From Neostapfia colusana (Eukaryota > Streptophyta > Magnoliopsida > Poales > Poaceae), in the NCBI GenBank assembly GCA_030760725.1, contig JASWHV010000003.1, forward strand, positions 65,057,264-65,121,263: 64,000 nucleotides of DNA. The letters are read 5' to 3'. A model generated the notes under the pieces. It was given only the letters and a program-made list of their open reading frames with translations, was not told the origin of the DNA and ran no database searches. Below are positions 39,892 to 51,414 of the stretch, piece by piece (position 1 is the stretch's first letter; the number at the start of each line of letters is the position of its first letter). Both the position numbers and the translations under genes were made by a program.

Positions 39892-42800
39892 TGTAACACC
39901 CCAAAAATCTTGTTAAGACCCTAAATCATGTTAAGAGGGGAATTTAAAATTTTTTGGACGTGTTGCATGTTTTGCAACAATTTAAATTCAAACTGGAATT
40001 CAATTTAAATTCAAAATAGAAAAGAAATAGAAAAAGAAAAAAAAAAGAAAACAGAAAAATACTGGCCAGTGGGCCGAAACCCACCAGCCGGCCCAATCAG
40101 CACCCGCGCCAGCCCGCAGCCGCGCGCGCCCCCTTCTTCTCACTGACAGGCGGGGCCCGCCAGCTCTTCTCCTTCCTCGCGCTAGCGCCGCGCTCGGCCG
40201 GACTCTCTCTCACCCCGAATCCAAACCGACTCGGATTTCTGCGTATCCCAGCCGAATTTTGCTCGTGGGCGACGCAAACTCGATCACAACCGAACGACGC
40301 CCTTCCCCCGTCTATAAAAACCCCGGCCTCGTCCCGTTTTACTCACGCGATCTGCTGTTTTTACTCCGGTGAAAACCCGAGCCTTCTCCGGTGAATTCTG
40401 GCCGATCTAAGCTCGGAAATTCCGATCCAACTCGCTGGTCTTGATCCACCGCCTCCGGGGAACCCTGCAGGTGCATAAAACTCGGTGACTTGCGGTTCAA
40501 ACACAGCGCCGACGAGCCTCGCCGTGGTTTCACTTCGGACCTCGTCGCTGACCGCCTTCCAGGACCTCCGAGCTCAAGAAAACCCCCGAGGTGAGATCCC
40601 CGACCTCCCCTCCATCGATCTATGCCATAAAATCACAGTTCTAGGAAGAATTCTCGAAGATCCGAAAATCTCCGGCGAGATCACCGCTTCCTGCCGCCGT
40701 GCGCCGCCGGGCAGCGCCGCCCGCGCTTGATCAGAGCGACGTGGCCGCTTGTGCGCCGTCTATTTTAAATCGCACGGTAGACTTTAAATCCCCGCGTACC
40801 GGTTCGGCGTTATAATCTCAGTCGTCTGTTTTAAATCGGACGGTCCACGTCAGCCCCGCGTTATAAAGACTGGAAATCTTACGCGCTACCCCCTGGGGTT
40901 CTCGGCAAATAAGAGCTAGCCCCGGAAACTTCTGATCTAGCCCCTGGAACTTCAGAAAATCATGTAAATTCATTTAAAAATCAGTTTTAGCCCCTAGAGT
41001 TAATAAAAATTAGGAAAAACTCCTCTGTTATGAGTAGCTAGACCCCTGAAATCTTTTTAATAATATTATAGACCCTGTAGTGGGGTGAGTTTACCTTTTA
41101 GCCCTGTTTGATATTTAATTTAGGAAATTGAATATGTGGCTAGTATTTAAAATTTAAAAAGTGGGACAAACATATTGTCAAAATTAAATTAAAAACTTTC
41201 TCAGTATTTAGAAAACTTTGGAGTGAGATAAAAATATATTTTGGGGTGAAATGAATCTGTTTAATTTATTATTCACATTTATTAATATAGGGACACATTT
41301 TTAAGTAAAGAATAGTTCTGAAAATAGGGAAAATAATTGTAAAATAGTTTACATCAGAGGAAAAGGTCAAAAATATATTAGTAAATATTTTAGATCAGAA
41401 CCTATTCTGTTTAGATGATGTGTCTTGTTATTTTCATAATAAATTTCACATTTAGGCATAGAAAATAAATCTAAAAATATAGCAGCTAGTAAATGATAAA
41501 TGGAGTTTCTAAAATCCAAAGAATTCAGTTTAGGGTTGGTAGAAATTCTGAAGACACATATGGAGAAGGAAAATACCTTTCATGCATACTTGGTAGCTAA
41601 AAGGTGTAGTAATTGAATATAAGGAATTTATTTAAATTGGAAACTCATACATATAGTATGTAAGCATAAATGTGAACACAAAAGTAGGAATCATATACAA
41701 ATGATTAAAAGTGCATGCAAGCCACAAATCAACACACATAGAGTAACCACAACACATATAATTGTGAATGGTTTTCATAAATGTGAATGTGTGGTTTGTA
41801 TGAAGTGGAAGTGTGAACTATGTCTTATGGATTGTTGTTTTTCTTTTGCTATGTGTGATGGTATGATGTAGAACCTGCTCAAGAGCAAGTTATTCCTTTC
41901 CAAGATCAGGACTACCTATTTCAAGAGCAGCAGGAAGGAGGCAAGTGTCCTTGACCACTTTGATCCTATGCTAGGATGTGTAGATAGAATTGTTTGCATT
42001 GTCAATTGAAATATGAAACCCATGCTAGGAAGTTTCCCAAGAATTGCATTACCTTGTTTCCTTGTAGCTTGGGTTGGGATTTATTTTATCATGTCATTTA
42101 TTATTATGCATATGCTTAGCCATGCTTAGAATGGGATATTTGGGATATGAGATCATCAGTTTATTTTACCATCCTCTTGAATGAGATATTGTGAGTTATG
42201 TAGAGGTAGGGATCAAGGCAAGTTGGATGTTTTGGTTGTGTGCTGGGTGCACGAGACTCGGGTTTGTGTTTAGTACTTGCCTGGATCCTAAGGACCGGTT
42301 CATGGAGCATGTAACCTGGCTTTACCGTGCCAACCACATGCTGAGATGGGGCAGCTTGGCCAATTAATTAGGTGCATCCCCGGCGTAGTATGGGTGTGTT
42401 GGATGGTGCGGGAAATAGGTGTCAGCTGGACTACCATATGAACCGCAAGGCTCAAGAGGGGGCCACTGCAGCGGGGTTGGAGCCTCTTGTATGTTGTTAG
42501 GGGTGAAACCTCAGTGGGCCCACGCTCGTCGGGAATCCCTTTGTAAAGGCTTCGTAGTGACCTCCTGGCTACACACCTGGGAAGTGTGAATGTGGTTCGT
42601 AGCCACTGGCATAATGGAGGTTCTTTTAGTCCACCCGGCAACGGGGGATGAAGTCACTACATGTGGGTACAGTGGTGCAAACTCTGCAGAGTCAAAACTG
42701 TCATGACAGTCGTGCTCACGGTCAAGAGCGGCTTGGACTTATTCATGATTAGAGGAGTGATGGTTTTGGAAGTTGAGAATGTTAAGCGGGGAGCTTAACA

Positions 42801-43343
42801 TTGGAAATGATGTTATGGTTATTTGATTATGATGATGGCATGGGAGTTTGGGACCATTTCACCTGTGTAGTAATGTAGGTGCTTAATAAGCTAAGGTGAT
42901 AGGTATTGATTGCATAGTGCTTTAACCATGAGTTCAACCTTTCCTTGTTCTAGCCATGCATGACATAACTTTCCCACACTTGCTGAGTACCATCGGTACT
43001 CAACGTTGCATATTTGTTGGTTTATATTGCTGCTCAGGTCAAGATAATGAGGTGGTGTATAATGACCAAGATTTTGGACCCGAAGAAGGTTTCTAGGTTC
43101 ATGGAGACCCCCGGGCAACGCCTGTGACGGAGCCCTCAAGAATAATATTCCGCTGCTAGTTTAATTACTTGTGATGAACTTATTATTGTCCATCGAGACA
43201 TTTGCTATGTAAGACTTATTTATATTCGACACCTGGCTTGTAATAAATGATGCTTCACTATTTGTCATCACATGTATGAGAAAATGATCCTGGCATACAT
43301 GTGATATTCACTTGGTTGTTCTTCGGAAAAACCGGGTGTGACA
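39892..43343 (+). repeat. Chromovirus E 5' LTR
   Basis: tgtaacaccccaaa...accgggtgtgaca. It contains a TATA box (tataaaaa, 40313-40320), an ATG-free leader and a GAG/GTGAGA donor at 40591. The AT-rich U5 half has no recognisable gene. Confidence 0.9.
40313..40592 (+). promoter_or_regulatory. Chromovirus E TATA box, leader and splice donor
   Basis: tataaaaa at 40313 followed by ~270 nt without ATG, ending cccccgag/gtgaga at 40591. Matching acceptors are the ttttgttttag that ends at 43560 (orf0 ATG at 43561) and the ccag that ends at 44644 (gag ATG at 44645). The first intron would be 2970 nt. Confidence 0.5.
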
Positions 43344-43347
43344 GAAG

Positions 43348-43359
43348 TGGTATCAGAGC
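43348..43359 (+). promoter_or_regulatory. Chromovirus E primer-binding site
   Basis: tggtatcagagc, four bases after the LTR end, as in F. Confidence 0.88.
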
Positions 43360-43560
43360 CAAGGTTGCCCGTAGGAACGTGGACCTAGGTAGAAATGGAC
43401 GTATTTAGGGCCCTATTTTCTTAAAAACTATTTTACAAGGTGTGTGTTGAAAAGTGTTATTTAATGGAGTCACTTCCTTCATCTTACCCCAACTTTCATT
43501 CAAAATAGGATTTTTGTTTAAAAGTTTATCTAACCTAAGTTTAAATGCTTTTTGTTTTAG

Positions 43561-44341
43561 ATGGTTCGCATGATTCGCACCGCTCGCAAGTCCACAGGAG
43601 GGAGATTTCCCGTAGTTGCCCTTGCCGAAAGAGAGGAGAGCCGTCCGGTGACGTACCTTTCCTACGGATTGGCTGTAGGAGGTTTGTTGCGCCGTCTTCG
43701 ACGTATGCTCGAAGCCGCCGGCAATACGGGCAAGCTAATCATCCACTATAACTCCACCGGGACCATCCGTGAGAAAAAGGGAAGAATGGAGTTCAGAGAT
43801 GAGGATTATAAATGAAAATCAGCTGCTTAAGATCCACCGCTCTCCAGCTTGCAGAGCGACACAGGTCGATGCGGAGAAGGATGTCACCTGGGAGGCCATC
43901 ACCTGCCAGAGTCACATCTATCGACGACACCTGGACAGGACTGAGTACAGGTATGTCCTCCAGCGTGAGAGTGGTACCACGGAGTACAAGTACCCACCAG
44001 TGCAGCAAGGGACTTCCCATGAGCACATGGACTTGTGCTTGGAAGATGCTGCTATGCTCAGCACTCGACTGCAGGAGTGTCAGCAAGAGCTTCAGGATGT
44101 TCGGGACACCGTGAAGGAAACGGAGGCATTGCTGCGAGCCTGCTTGAGGGCGAGAGATAGAGGAGATGGGAATGAACTGTGTGTCACCGTGAATGATACA
44201 TGGACGCCTGACTCCCCAGATCGCCGAGCAATCAGGCGTCGTCGCACTTCTCCACCAGCAGCCTCCCAACCCAAAGCAGAGTCAGAAGGCAGCCGAAATG
44301 ATGAGGAAGATCCCGAGGATCCAGCTCAAGAAAACGAGTAG
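43561..44341 (+). pseudogene. orf0 of chromovirus E (frameshifted)
   Basis: Same protein as F orf0. The N-terminus MVRMIRTARKSTGGRFPVVA keeps the H3-like TARKSTGG exactly; one Arg codon in it differs synonymously from F (CGC against CGT), and Val15 is Phe. A one-base change in the run at about 43772-43785 shifts the frame. The rest (43769-44341) continues with the coiled coil, RRAIRRRR and the acidic tail. Apart from the shift it is well conserved with F. Confidence 0.85.
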
Positions 44342-44644
44342 CGTAGAGTCTTTCCCTTAAATTAGAAGGATGTCGAGTAGTCGAGTCGTTACGTTAGTTA
44401 ATGGTGTGTTAATGCTTGGTGTGTGACGTGAGTTGTGGAAGCCATGAGCAGTTGTCCACAGTCTCGTCTTCAGATTGTCTTGCTTTGGTGTGTGAACCCA
44501 CATGAAATAATATTGCATTTATTTTTGTGTGAGATATGAAACCTCAGAAAAGTATAACAAAGCTTCAACACTTCAAAGTACAAACAAGTGAAAGTAGTAA
44601 GATGATACGTAATGCTTTAAATTAACATTGGTCGATCATGCCAG

Positions 44645-47600
44645 ATGGCCGGAAGAGGAAAAGGACGTGCTGCCAACCCCGCCAACAACAACGATGAGGC
44701 CTCCAACCCTCATCTTTCTGGAGGCCAGGACAGGGGTGGTCGCCATGATGGAGTTGATCCCCTCCACCAAATGCTGGAGAATCAGAATCAGCTCATCCAG
44801 AACTTGACTCAAGTGGTGGCCAACTTGCATCAAGTTCAACCTCCACAAGCTGCACCACTCCAACCAAGGTTGAGTGAGTTTCTAGGAACTCAACCTCCAA
44901 AGTTTGCAAGTGCTGCTGAACCTCTGGAGGCAGATGATTGGCTTAAGACCATTGAGAGCAAGATGAGGATCATACAGTGCCAAGGGTATGAGAGGGTGCT
45001 GTTTGCCTCTCATCAATTGCATGGACCTGCTGCTGATTGGTGGACCGCCTACGTGGCCACCCATCATGACCCTGAGAACATCACTTGGGAAGAGTTCAAG
45101 CGTAGCTTCCGCAATCATTACATCCCACGAGGTGAACTCAAAACAAGAGGAAGGAGTTCTTGGGACTGCAGCACGGAAACATGACGGTGAGGGAATACCT
45201 CACTAAATTTACTCAACTATCCCCTTATGCCCCACGAGACATAGAGACTGATGAGCAGAAACAAGATTGTTTCGTGGAAGGGCTTACCGCAGAAATGCAG
45301 TGTGCAATGTCCTCAAATGAGTATGAAAGCTTCCAAAAGATGGTGGACAGAGCGTTTGTGGTAGAAAGGAAGCTAAAGGCCTTGGAAAATGAGAATAAGA
45401 GGAAGGCCGGGTGGTCACATCAAGCCTCGGGTAGCAACACCCGCCCACGTCCGATGCAGCAACCTGCAGGGCAGACGAACCGTGCTGCGGTACCCTACTC
45501 AGCACCAAGAGGGTACAACCCGAACTACAGGCCTCCCGCAGCACCAACACAGCCACAATGTCAGTTTGTACAGCAGCCTCGCCCCGCATATCCACCTCGA
45601 CCAGCAGTACAAGGATCTCCAAACCAACCCCAAGACAACAAAGGCCAGGCACCTAAGGTTGGGGTGCAATGTTTTAGCTGCGGTGAAGTGGGGCACTATG
45701 CCCATAAGTGCCCAAAGAAGAAGCCCACGCAGCCACAACAGCAGAATGTAATGAGGGGACGGGTGAACCACGTCACTATGGAGGAAGCACAAGAGGCACC
45801 CGACGTGATAAATGGTATGTTTCCTGCCAATTTACACATTGCAACCCTGCTGTTTGATTCTGGTGCTACCCACTCATTCATTGCTCAAGGGTTTGTTAAG
45901 AAGCATGACCTAGCAACCACACAAATGAACCATATGCTAGCCGTAAACTCTCCAGGTGGAGAAATAAGGACAAGACAAGTGTGTCCCAAAGTGAACCTAG
46001 ACATTAATGGGGTAGTATTTACTGCTAACCTCATAGTGATAGATTCACAAGGGATAGATATTATCTTGGGTATGGATTGGTTGACCAAACATAAGGGAAT
46101 CATCCATTGTTCGACCAGAACGGTGGAACTAACTCACCCTAGTGGCACAAGAGTAAAGTTCATAACAATACAAGAGCCTAGGAGTGACATTAAATTAAAT
46201 CAAGTTGAGGTGAAAGTGGAGGAGATCAGGATTATCAGGGAATATCCAGATGTTTTTTCCGGAGGAGTTGCCAGGTATGCCTCCCGATCGTGAAGTGGAA
46301 TTTGCAATTGAGCTAGTGCCTGGAACAGCCCCGATATACAAAAGACCTTATCGGATGGACTCCAAGCAGCTGGGAGAACTCAAGGATCATTTGAGAGAAT
46401 TGACGGAGAAGGGGTATATTCGTCCTAGTTCCTCACCATGGGGGGCTCCAGTGATATTTGTGCCCAAGAAGGACGGAACCCAAAGGTTATGCGTGGATTA
46501 CCGTGCCTTGAATGAGGTAACCATCAAGAACAAGTACCCATTACCCCGCATTGAAGACTTGTTTGATAAGTTGAGGGGAGCTTGTGTGTTCTCGAAAATT
46601 GATCTCAGGTCGGGATACCACCAACTCAAGATAAGGCAATCTGATATTCCCAAGACAGCTTTCGTATCTCAGTACGGACTGTATAATACACTGTCATGCC
46701 TTTCTGGCTAACTAATGCCCCGGCATACTTCATGTATCTCATGAACAAGGTATTCATGGAATATCTGGACAAATTTGTGGTAGTTTTCATAGATGACATT
46801 CTCGTCTTCTCCAAAGATGAAGAAGAACATGAGAAACATCTAAGGTTGGTGTTGCAAAGGCTGAGAGAACACCAACTATATGCCAAGTTGAGCAAGTGTG
46901 AGTTTTGGCTGAAGAGAGTTCCCTTCTTAGGACATATAATCTCGGAGGGAGGAATCTTCGTGGATCCTGCCAAAATCGAGGATATACAGAAGTGGAAGAC
47001 CCCTGAAAATGTCGGGGAACTTCGAAGCTTCTTGGGATTGGCTGGATACTATCGATGGTTTATTGAGGGATTCTCTAAGATCTCGAGACCCCTCACCAAA
47101 CTGTTGGAGAAGGGAATCACATTCACATGGACGCCACAGTGCGAGACGAGTTTTCAGGAGCTAAAGAAAAGATTGACAACAGCCCCAGTGTTGGTTATGC
47201 CAGATATGCAGAAGAATTTCACAGTGTACTGCAATGCCTCTGGAAACGGGTTGGGATGTGTTCTCATGCAAGAAGGGCATGTCGTGGCTTATTCATCTCG
47301 GCAGCTTCGGAAGCACGAGAAGAACTACCCTACACATGACCTAGAACTAGCCGCAGTGGTACACGCGTTGAAAATTTGGCGGCACTATTTGATGGGGAAG
47401 AGGACCGAGATATATACGGATCATAAGAGTTTGAAGTACATATTCACACAGCCAGATCTCAACCTCAGACAAAGGAGATGGTTAGAGCTAATCAATGACT
47501 TTGATGTGGGCATCAACTATCATCCTGGGAAAGCAAACGTCGTGGCCGATGCTTTAAGTCGGAAAGTGCAGGTCAATAAGTTGAGCTTGAAGAACATGCC

Positions 47601-49111
47601 TGCAGAATTGAAGGACGAGGTTATAAGGCTCAATCTATGCCTGGTAAATAGTGGTGAAGCCATCGCCATGGAAGTGGACTCCACACTAGAGCGACATATC
47701 CGTGAGGGTCAAAAGAATGACGAGAAGATACAAGACATCAGGCAACTCATCAAGGAAAATAAAGCCCCTGGTTTCAGAGAGGATGAACAAGGTACGGTGT
47801 GGCACGGGAAAAGGATCTGTGTGCCTGAAGTAAAGGAGATTCGTGAATTGATTTTGAAGGAGGCTCACGATTCCGACTATTCCATTCATCCTGGGAGTAC
47901 GAAGATGTACCAGGACCTCAAGAGCAGGTATTGGTGGTATGGTATGAAGCGAGATGTCGCGGAACATGTTGCCCTATGTGACACATGTCAGTTGGTGAAA
48001 GCAGAACATCAACGACCCGCGGGATTATTGCAACCACTCAAAGTGCCTGAATGGAAATGGGAAGAAATCGGTATGGATTTCATAGTGGGATTGCCTAGGA
48101 CCCAATCCGGATATGATTCAATATGGGTCATCATCGACAGGCTAACCAAGGTAGCTCACTTCATCCCCGTGAAGGAAAGCTACAGCAGTTCCAAATTGGC
48201 GGAGTTGTACATGTCAAGGATCGTGTGTTACCATGGAGTGCCAAAGAAGATTGTGTCGGATCGAGGGACACAGTTCACCTCAAGGTTCTGCCAGAAGTTG
48301 CACGAAACCATGGGAACCCATCTGAATTTCAGCTCTGCCTATCATCCTTAAACTGACGGGCAGACGAAAAGAACCAATCAGATTCTTGAAGATATGCTGA
48401 GGCCATGTGCACTAAAAAACAATCGGAGTTGGGATAAGAACTTACCGTATGCGGATTTTTCCTATAACAACAGCTATCAAGCTAGTATGAAAGTCACCGT
48501 TTGAAGCTTTGTACAGGAGGAAGTGCAGAACTCCCCTATTTTGGAACCAAACAGGGGAAAGTAAAGTGTTTGGTCCAGAAGCACTACAAGAAGCCGAGGC
48601 GAAGGTGAGGGAAATTCGCAACAATTTGAGGATAGCACAGACACGCCAAAAGAGCTATGCCGATGTACGAAGAAGAGAGCTTGTTTTCAACGTGGGAGAC
48701 TATGTCTATCTCAAGGTGTCCCCTATCAGAGGACTTCATCGGTTCAAGGTGAAAGGGAAGTTGTCACCTCGATACATCGGACCCTTTCAAGTTCTGGAAA
48801 GGAAAGGCGAAGTGGCGTATCAACTAGAGTTACCGGCTCGTCTATCGGATGTGCACGATGTGTTCCATGTGTCACAACTCAAGAAATGCCTGAGAACGCC
48901 TAAAGAGGTGTTACCCATGAATAAAATGGACGTAGCTGAGGATTTGTCTTATGCCGAGCAACCATACAAGATTTTGGAGACAATGGAACGTCTCACCAGA
49001 AATAAAAGAATCCGGATGTGTAAGGTGCAATGGAAGCATCACTCAGAAGAGGAAGCCACCTGGGAACGGGAAGATGAGCTCAAGGCACAATTTCCGGAAT
49101 TGTTTTCTTAG
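44645..49111 (+). pseudogene. Chromovirus E gag-pol (frameshifts and stop)
   Basis: Collinear with the F polyprotein from MAGRGKGRAANPANNN to the chromodomain and KAQFPELFS. Lesions found by comparison with F are: one A lost near 45145, one T gained near 46255, one G lost near 46685, a stop at 48350 (Gln codon CAA to TAA in YHPQTDGQ), and a 2-base loss near 48490. Motifs still readable include the CFSCGEVGHYAHKC knuckle, DSGATHS, VFIDDIL, YTDHKSL, SDRGTQFTS and the chromodomain EEEATWE. RNase H YCDAS has become YCNAS, losing a catalytic Asp. Confidence 0.9.
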
Positions 49112-49137
49112 AACCACCAATCTCGAGGACGAGATTT

Positions 49138-49156
49138 CTTTTAAGGGGGGTAGAGC
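49138..49156 (+). promoter_or_regulatory. Chromovirus E polypurine tract
   Basis: cttttaaggggggtagagc just before the 3' LTR start tgtaacacc. Confidence 0.85.
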
Positions 49157-50289
49157 TGTAACACCCCAAAAATCTTGTTAAGACCCTAAATCATGTTAAG
49201 AGGGGAATTTAAAAATTTTTGGACGTGTTGCATGTTTTGCAACAATTTAAATTCAAACTGGAATTCAATTTAAATTCAAAACAGAAAAGAAATAGAAAAA
49301 GAAAAAAAACATAAAAAACTGGCCAGTGGGCCGAAACCCACCAGCTGGCCCAATCAGCACCCGCGCCAGCCCGCAGCCGCGTGCGCCCCCTTCTTCTCAC
49401 TGACAGGCGGGGCCCGCCAGCTCTTCTCCTTCCTCGCGCCAGCGCCGCGCTCGGCCGGACTCTCTCTCACCCCGAATCCAAACCGACCCGGATTTCTGCG
49501 TATCCCAGCCGAATTTTGCTCGTGGGCGACGCAAACTCAATCACAACCGAACGCCGCCCTTCCCCCGTCTATAAAAACCCCGGCCTCGTCCCGTTTTACT
49601 CACGCGATCTGCTGTTTTTACTCCGGTGAGAACCCGAGCCTTCTCCGGCGAATTCTGGCCGATCTAAGCTCGGAAGTTCCGATCTAACTCGCTGGTCTTG
49701 ATCCACCGCCTCCGGGGAACCCTGCAGGTGCAGAAAACTCGGTGACTTGCGGTTCAAACACAGCGCCGATGAGCCTCGCCGTGGTTTCACTTCGGACCTC
49801 GTCGCCGACCGCCTTCTAGGACCTCCGAGCTCAAGAAAACCCCCGAGGTGAGATCCCCGACCTCCCCTCCACCGATCTATGCCATAAAATCACAGTTCTA
49901 GGAAGAATTCTCGAAGATCCGAAAATCTCCGGTGAGATCGCCGCTTCCCGCCGCCGTGAGCCGCCGGGAAGCGTCGCCCGCGCTCGATCAGAGCGACGTG
50001 GCCGCTTGTGCGCCGTCTATTTTAAATCGCACGATAGACTTTAAATCCCCGCGTATCGGTTCGGCGTTATAATCTCAGTCGTTTGTTTTAAATCGGATGG
50101 TCCACGTCAGCCCCGCGTTATAAAGACTGGAAATCTTACGCGCTACCCCCTAGGGTTCTCGGAAAATAAGAGCTAGCCTCGGAAACTTCTGATCTAGCCC
50201 CTGGAACTTCAGAAAATCGTGTAAATTCATTTAAAAATCAGTTTTAGCCCCTGGACTTAATAAAAATTAGGAAAAACTCCTCTGTTATG
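49157..50289 (+). repeat. Chromovirus E 3' LTR, first third only
   Basis: Collinear with 39892-41030 of the 5' LTR. It stops at 'cctctgttatg', where the sequence turns back on itself. About 2.3 kb of LTR is missing. Confidence 0.85.
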
Positions 50290-51414
50290 TATAACAGAGG
50301 AGTTTTTCCTAATTTTTATTAAGTTCAGGGGTTAAAACTGATTTTTAAATGAATTTACATGATTTTCTGAGATTCCAGGGGCTAGATCAGAAGTTTCCGG
50401 GGCTAGCTCTTATTTCCCGAGAACCCCAGGGGGTAGCGCGTAAGAATTCCAGTCTTTATAACGCGGGGCTGATGTGGACCGTCCGATTTAAAACAAACGG
50501 CTGAGATTATAACGTCGAACCGGTACGCGGGGATTTAAAATCTACCGTGCGATTTAAAATAGACGGCGCACAAGCGGCCACGTCGCTCTGATCGAGCGCG
50601 GGCGGCGCTGCCCGGCGGCGCACGGCGGCGGGAAGCGGCGATCTCGCCGGAGACTTTCGGATCTTCGAGAATTCTTCCTAGAACTGTGATTTTATGGCAT
50701 AGATCGGTGGAGGGGAGGTCGGGGATCTCACCTCGGGGGTTTTCTTGAGCTCGGAGGTCCTGGAAGGCGGTCGGCGACGAGGTCCGAATTGAAACCACGG
50801 CGAGGCTCGTCGGCGCTGTGTTTGAACCGCAAGTCACCAAGTTTTCTGCACCTGCAGGGTTCCCCGGAGGCGGTGGATCAGGACCAGCGAGTTAGATCGG
50901 AATTTCCGAGCTTAGATCGGCCAGAATTCGCTGGAGAAGGCTCGGTTTCTCACCGGAGTAAAATTGGCGGATCGCGTGGGAGAAACAGAACGAGGTCGGG
51001 GTTTTTATTGACGGGGGAGGGCGGCGGGGTGGTTTAGATCGAGTTCGCGTCGCCTACGAACGGAATTCGGCGGGGATGCGCAGGAATCCGGGTCGGTTTT
51101 GATTCGGGGTGAGAGAATCCTGGCGCGGGCGCGAGGTAGAAGAAGGGCTGGCGGGCCACGCCTATCAGCGGGAGGAAAAAGCGCGCGCGGCTGCGGGCTG
51201 GCGCGGGGGCTGATTGGGCCGGCTGGTGGGTTTTGGCCCACTGGCCGGTTTTTTTCTGTTTTCCTTTTTCTTTTTCTATTTCTTTTCTGTTTTGAGTTTA
51301 ATTTGAATTCCAGTTTGAATTTGAATTTTTGCAAAACATGCAACACGTCCAAAAATTTTTAAATTCCCCTCTTAACATGATTTAGGGTCTTAACAAGATT
51401 TTTGGGGTGTTACA
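50290..51414 (-). repeat. LTR fragment G, inverted
   Basis: The first ~1125 bases of a related LTR in minus orientation (reverse complement starts tgtaacaccccaaaaatc). It differs from the E arm by clearly more (roughly 6-8% by eye, plus indels near 51130) than the E LTRs differ from each other, so it comes from another element. No 5-bp duplication matches between the left edge of E (tgtat) and the right edge of G (tgagt). Confidence 0.8.

Larger units (their letters stand above)
39892..50289 (+). mobile_element. Chromovirus E: older, decayed Tekay/Del-type element
   Basis: Plus-strand sister of F: a 5' LTR of 3452 bp, PBS, orf0, gag-pol, PPT and the first ~1133 bp of its 3' LTR. The 3' LTR is cut off at 50289 and joined to an inverted LTR fragment (G). 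By eye its 5' LTR and the surviving part of the 3' LTR differ at ~35 of 1130 sites (~3%). gag-pol has frameshifts and a stop. It inserted in the gag/protease junction of the inner Sirevirus. Confidence 0.88.
49157..51414. repeat. 2.26-kb LTR inverted repeat (large palindrome)
   Basis: The arms 49157-50288 and 50291-51414 are reverse complements with a 2-base loop (cctctgttat-gt-ataacagagg). A transcript across it would fold into a long hairpin covering the LTR promoter, leader and splice donor. Confidence 0.85.

Noticed and set aside
49157..51414. Palindrome as a fold-back duplication of one LTR or an assembly artefact
   Set aside because: Arm-to-arm divergence exceeds that between E's own LTRs, and about 420 bp of the host element is missing at the junction, so fusion of two elements fits better. 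An artefact would give near-identical arms.
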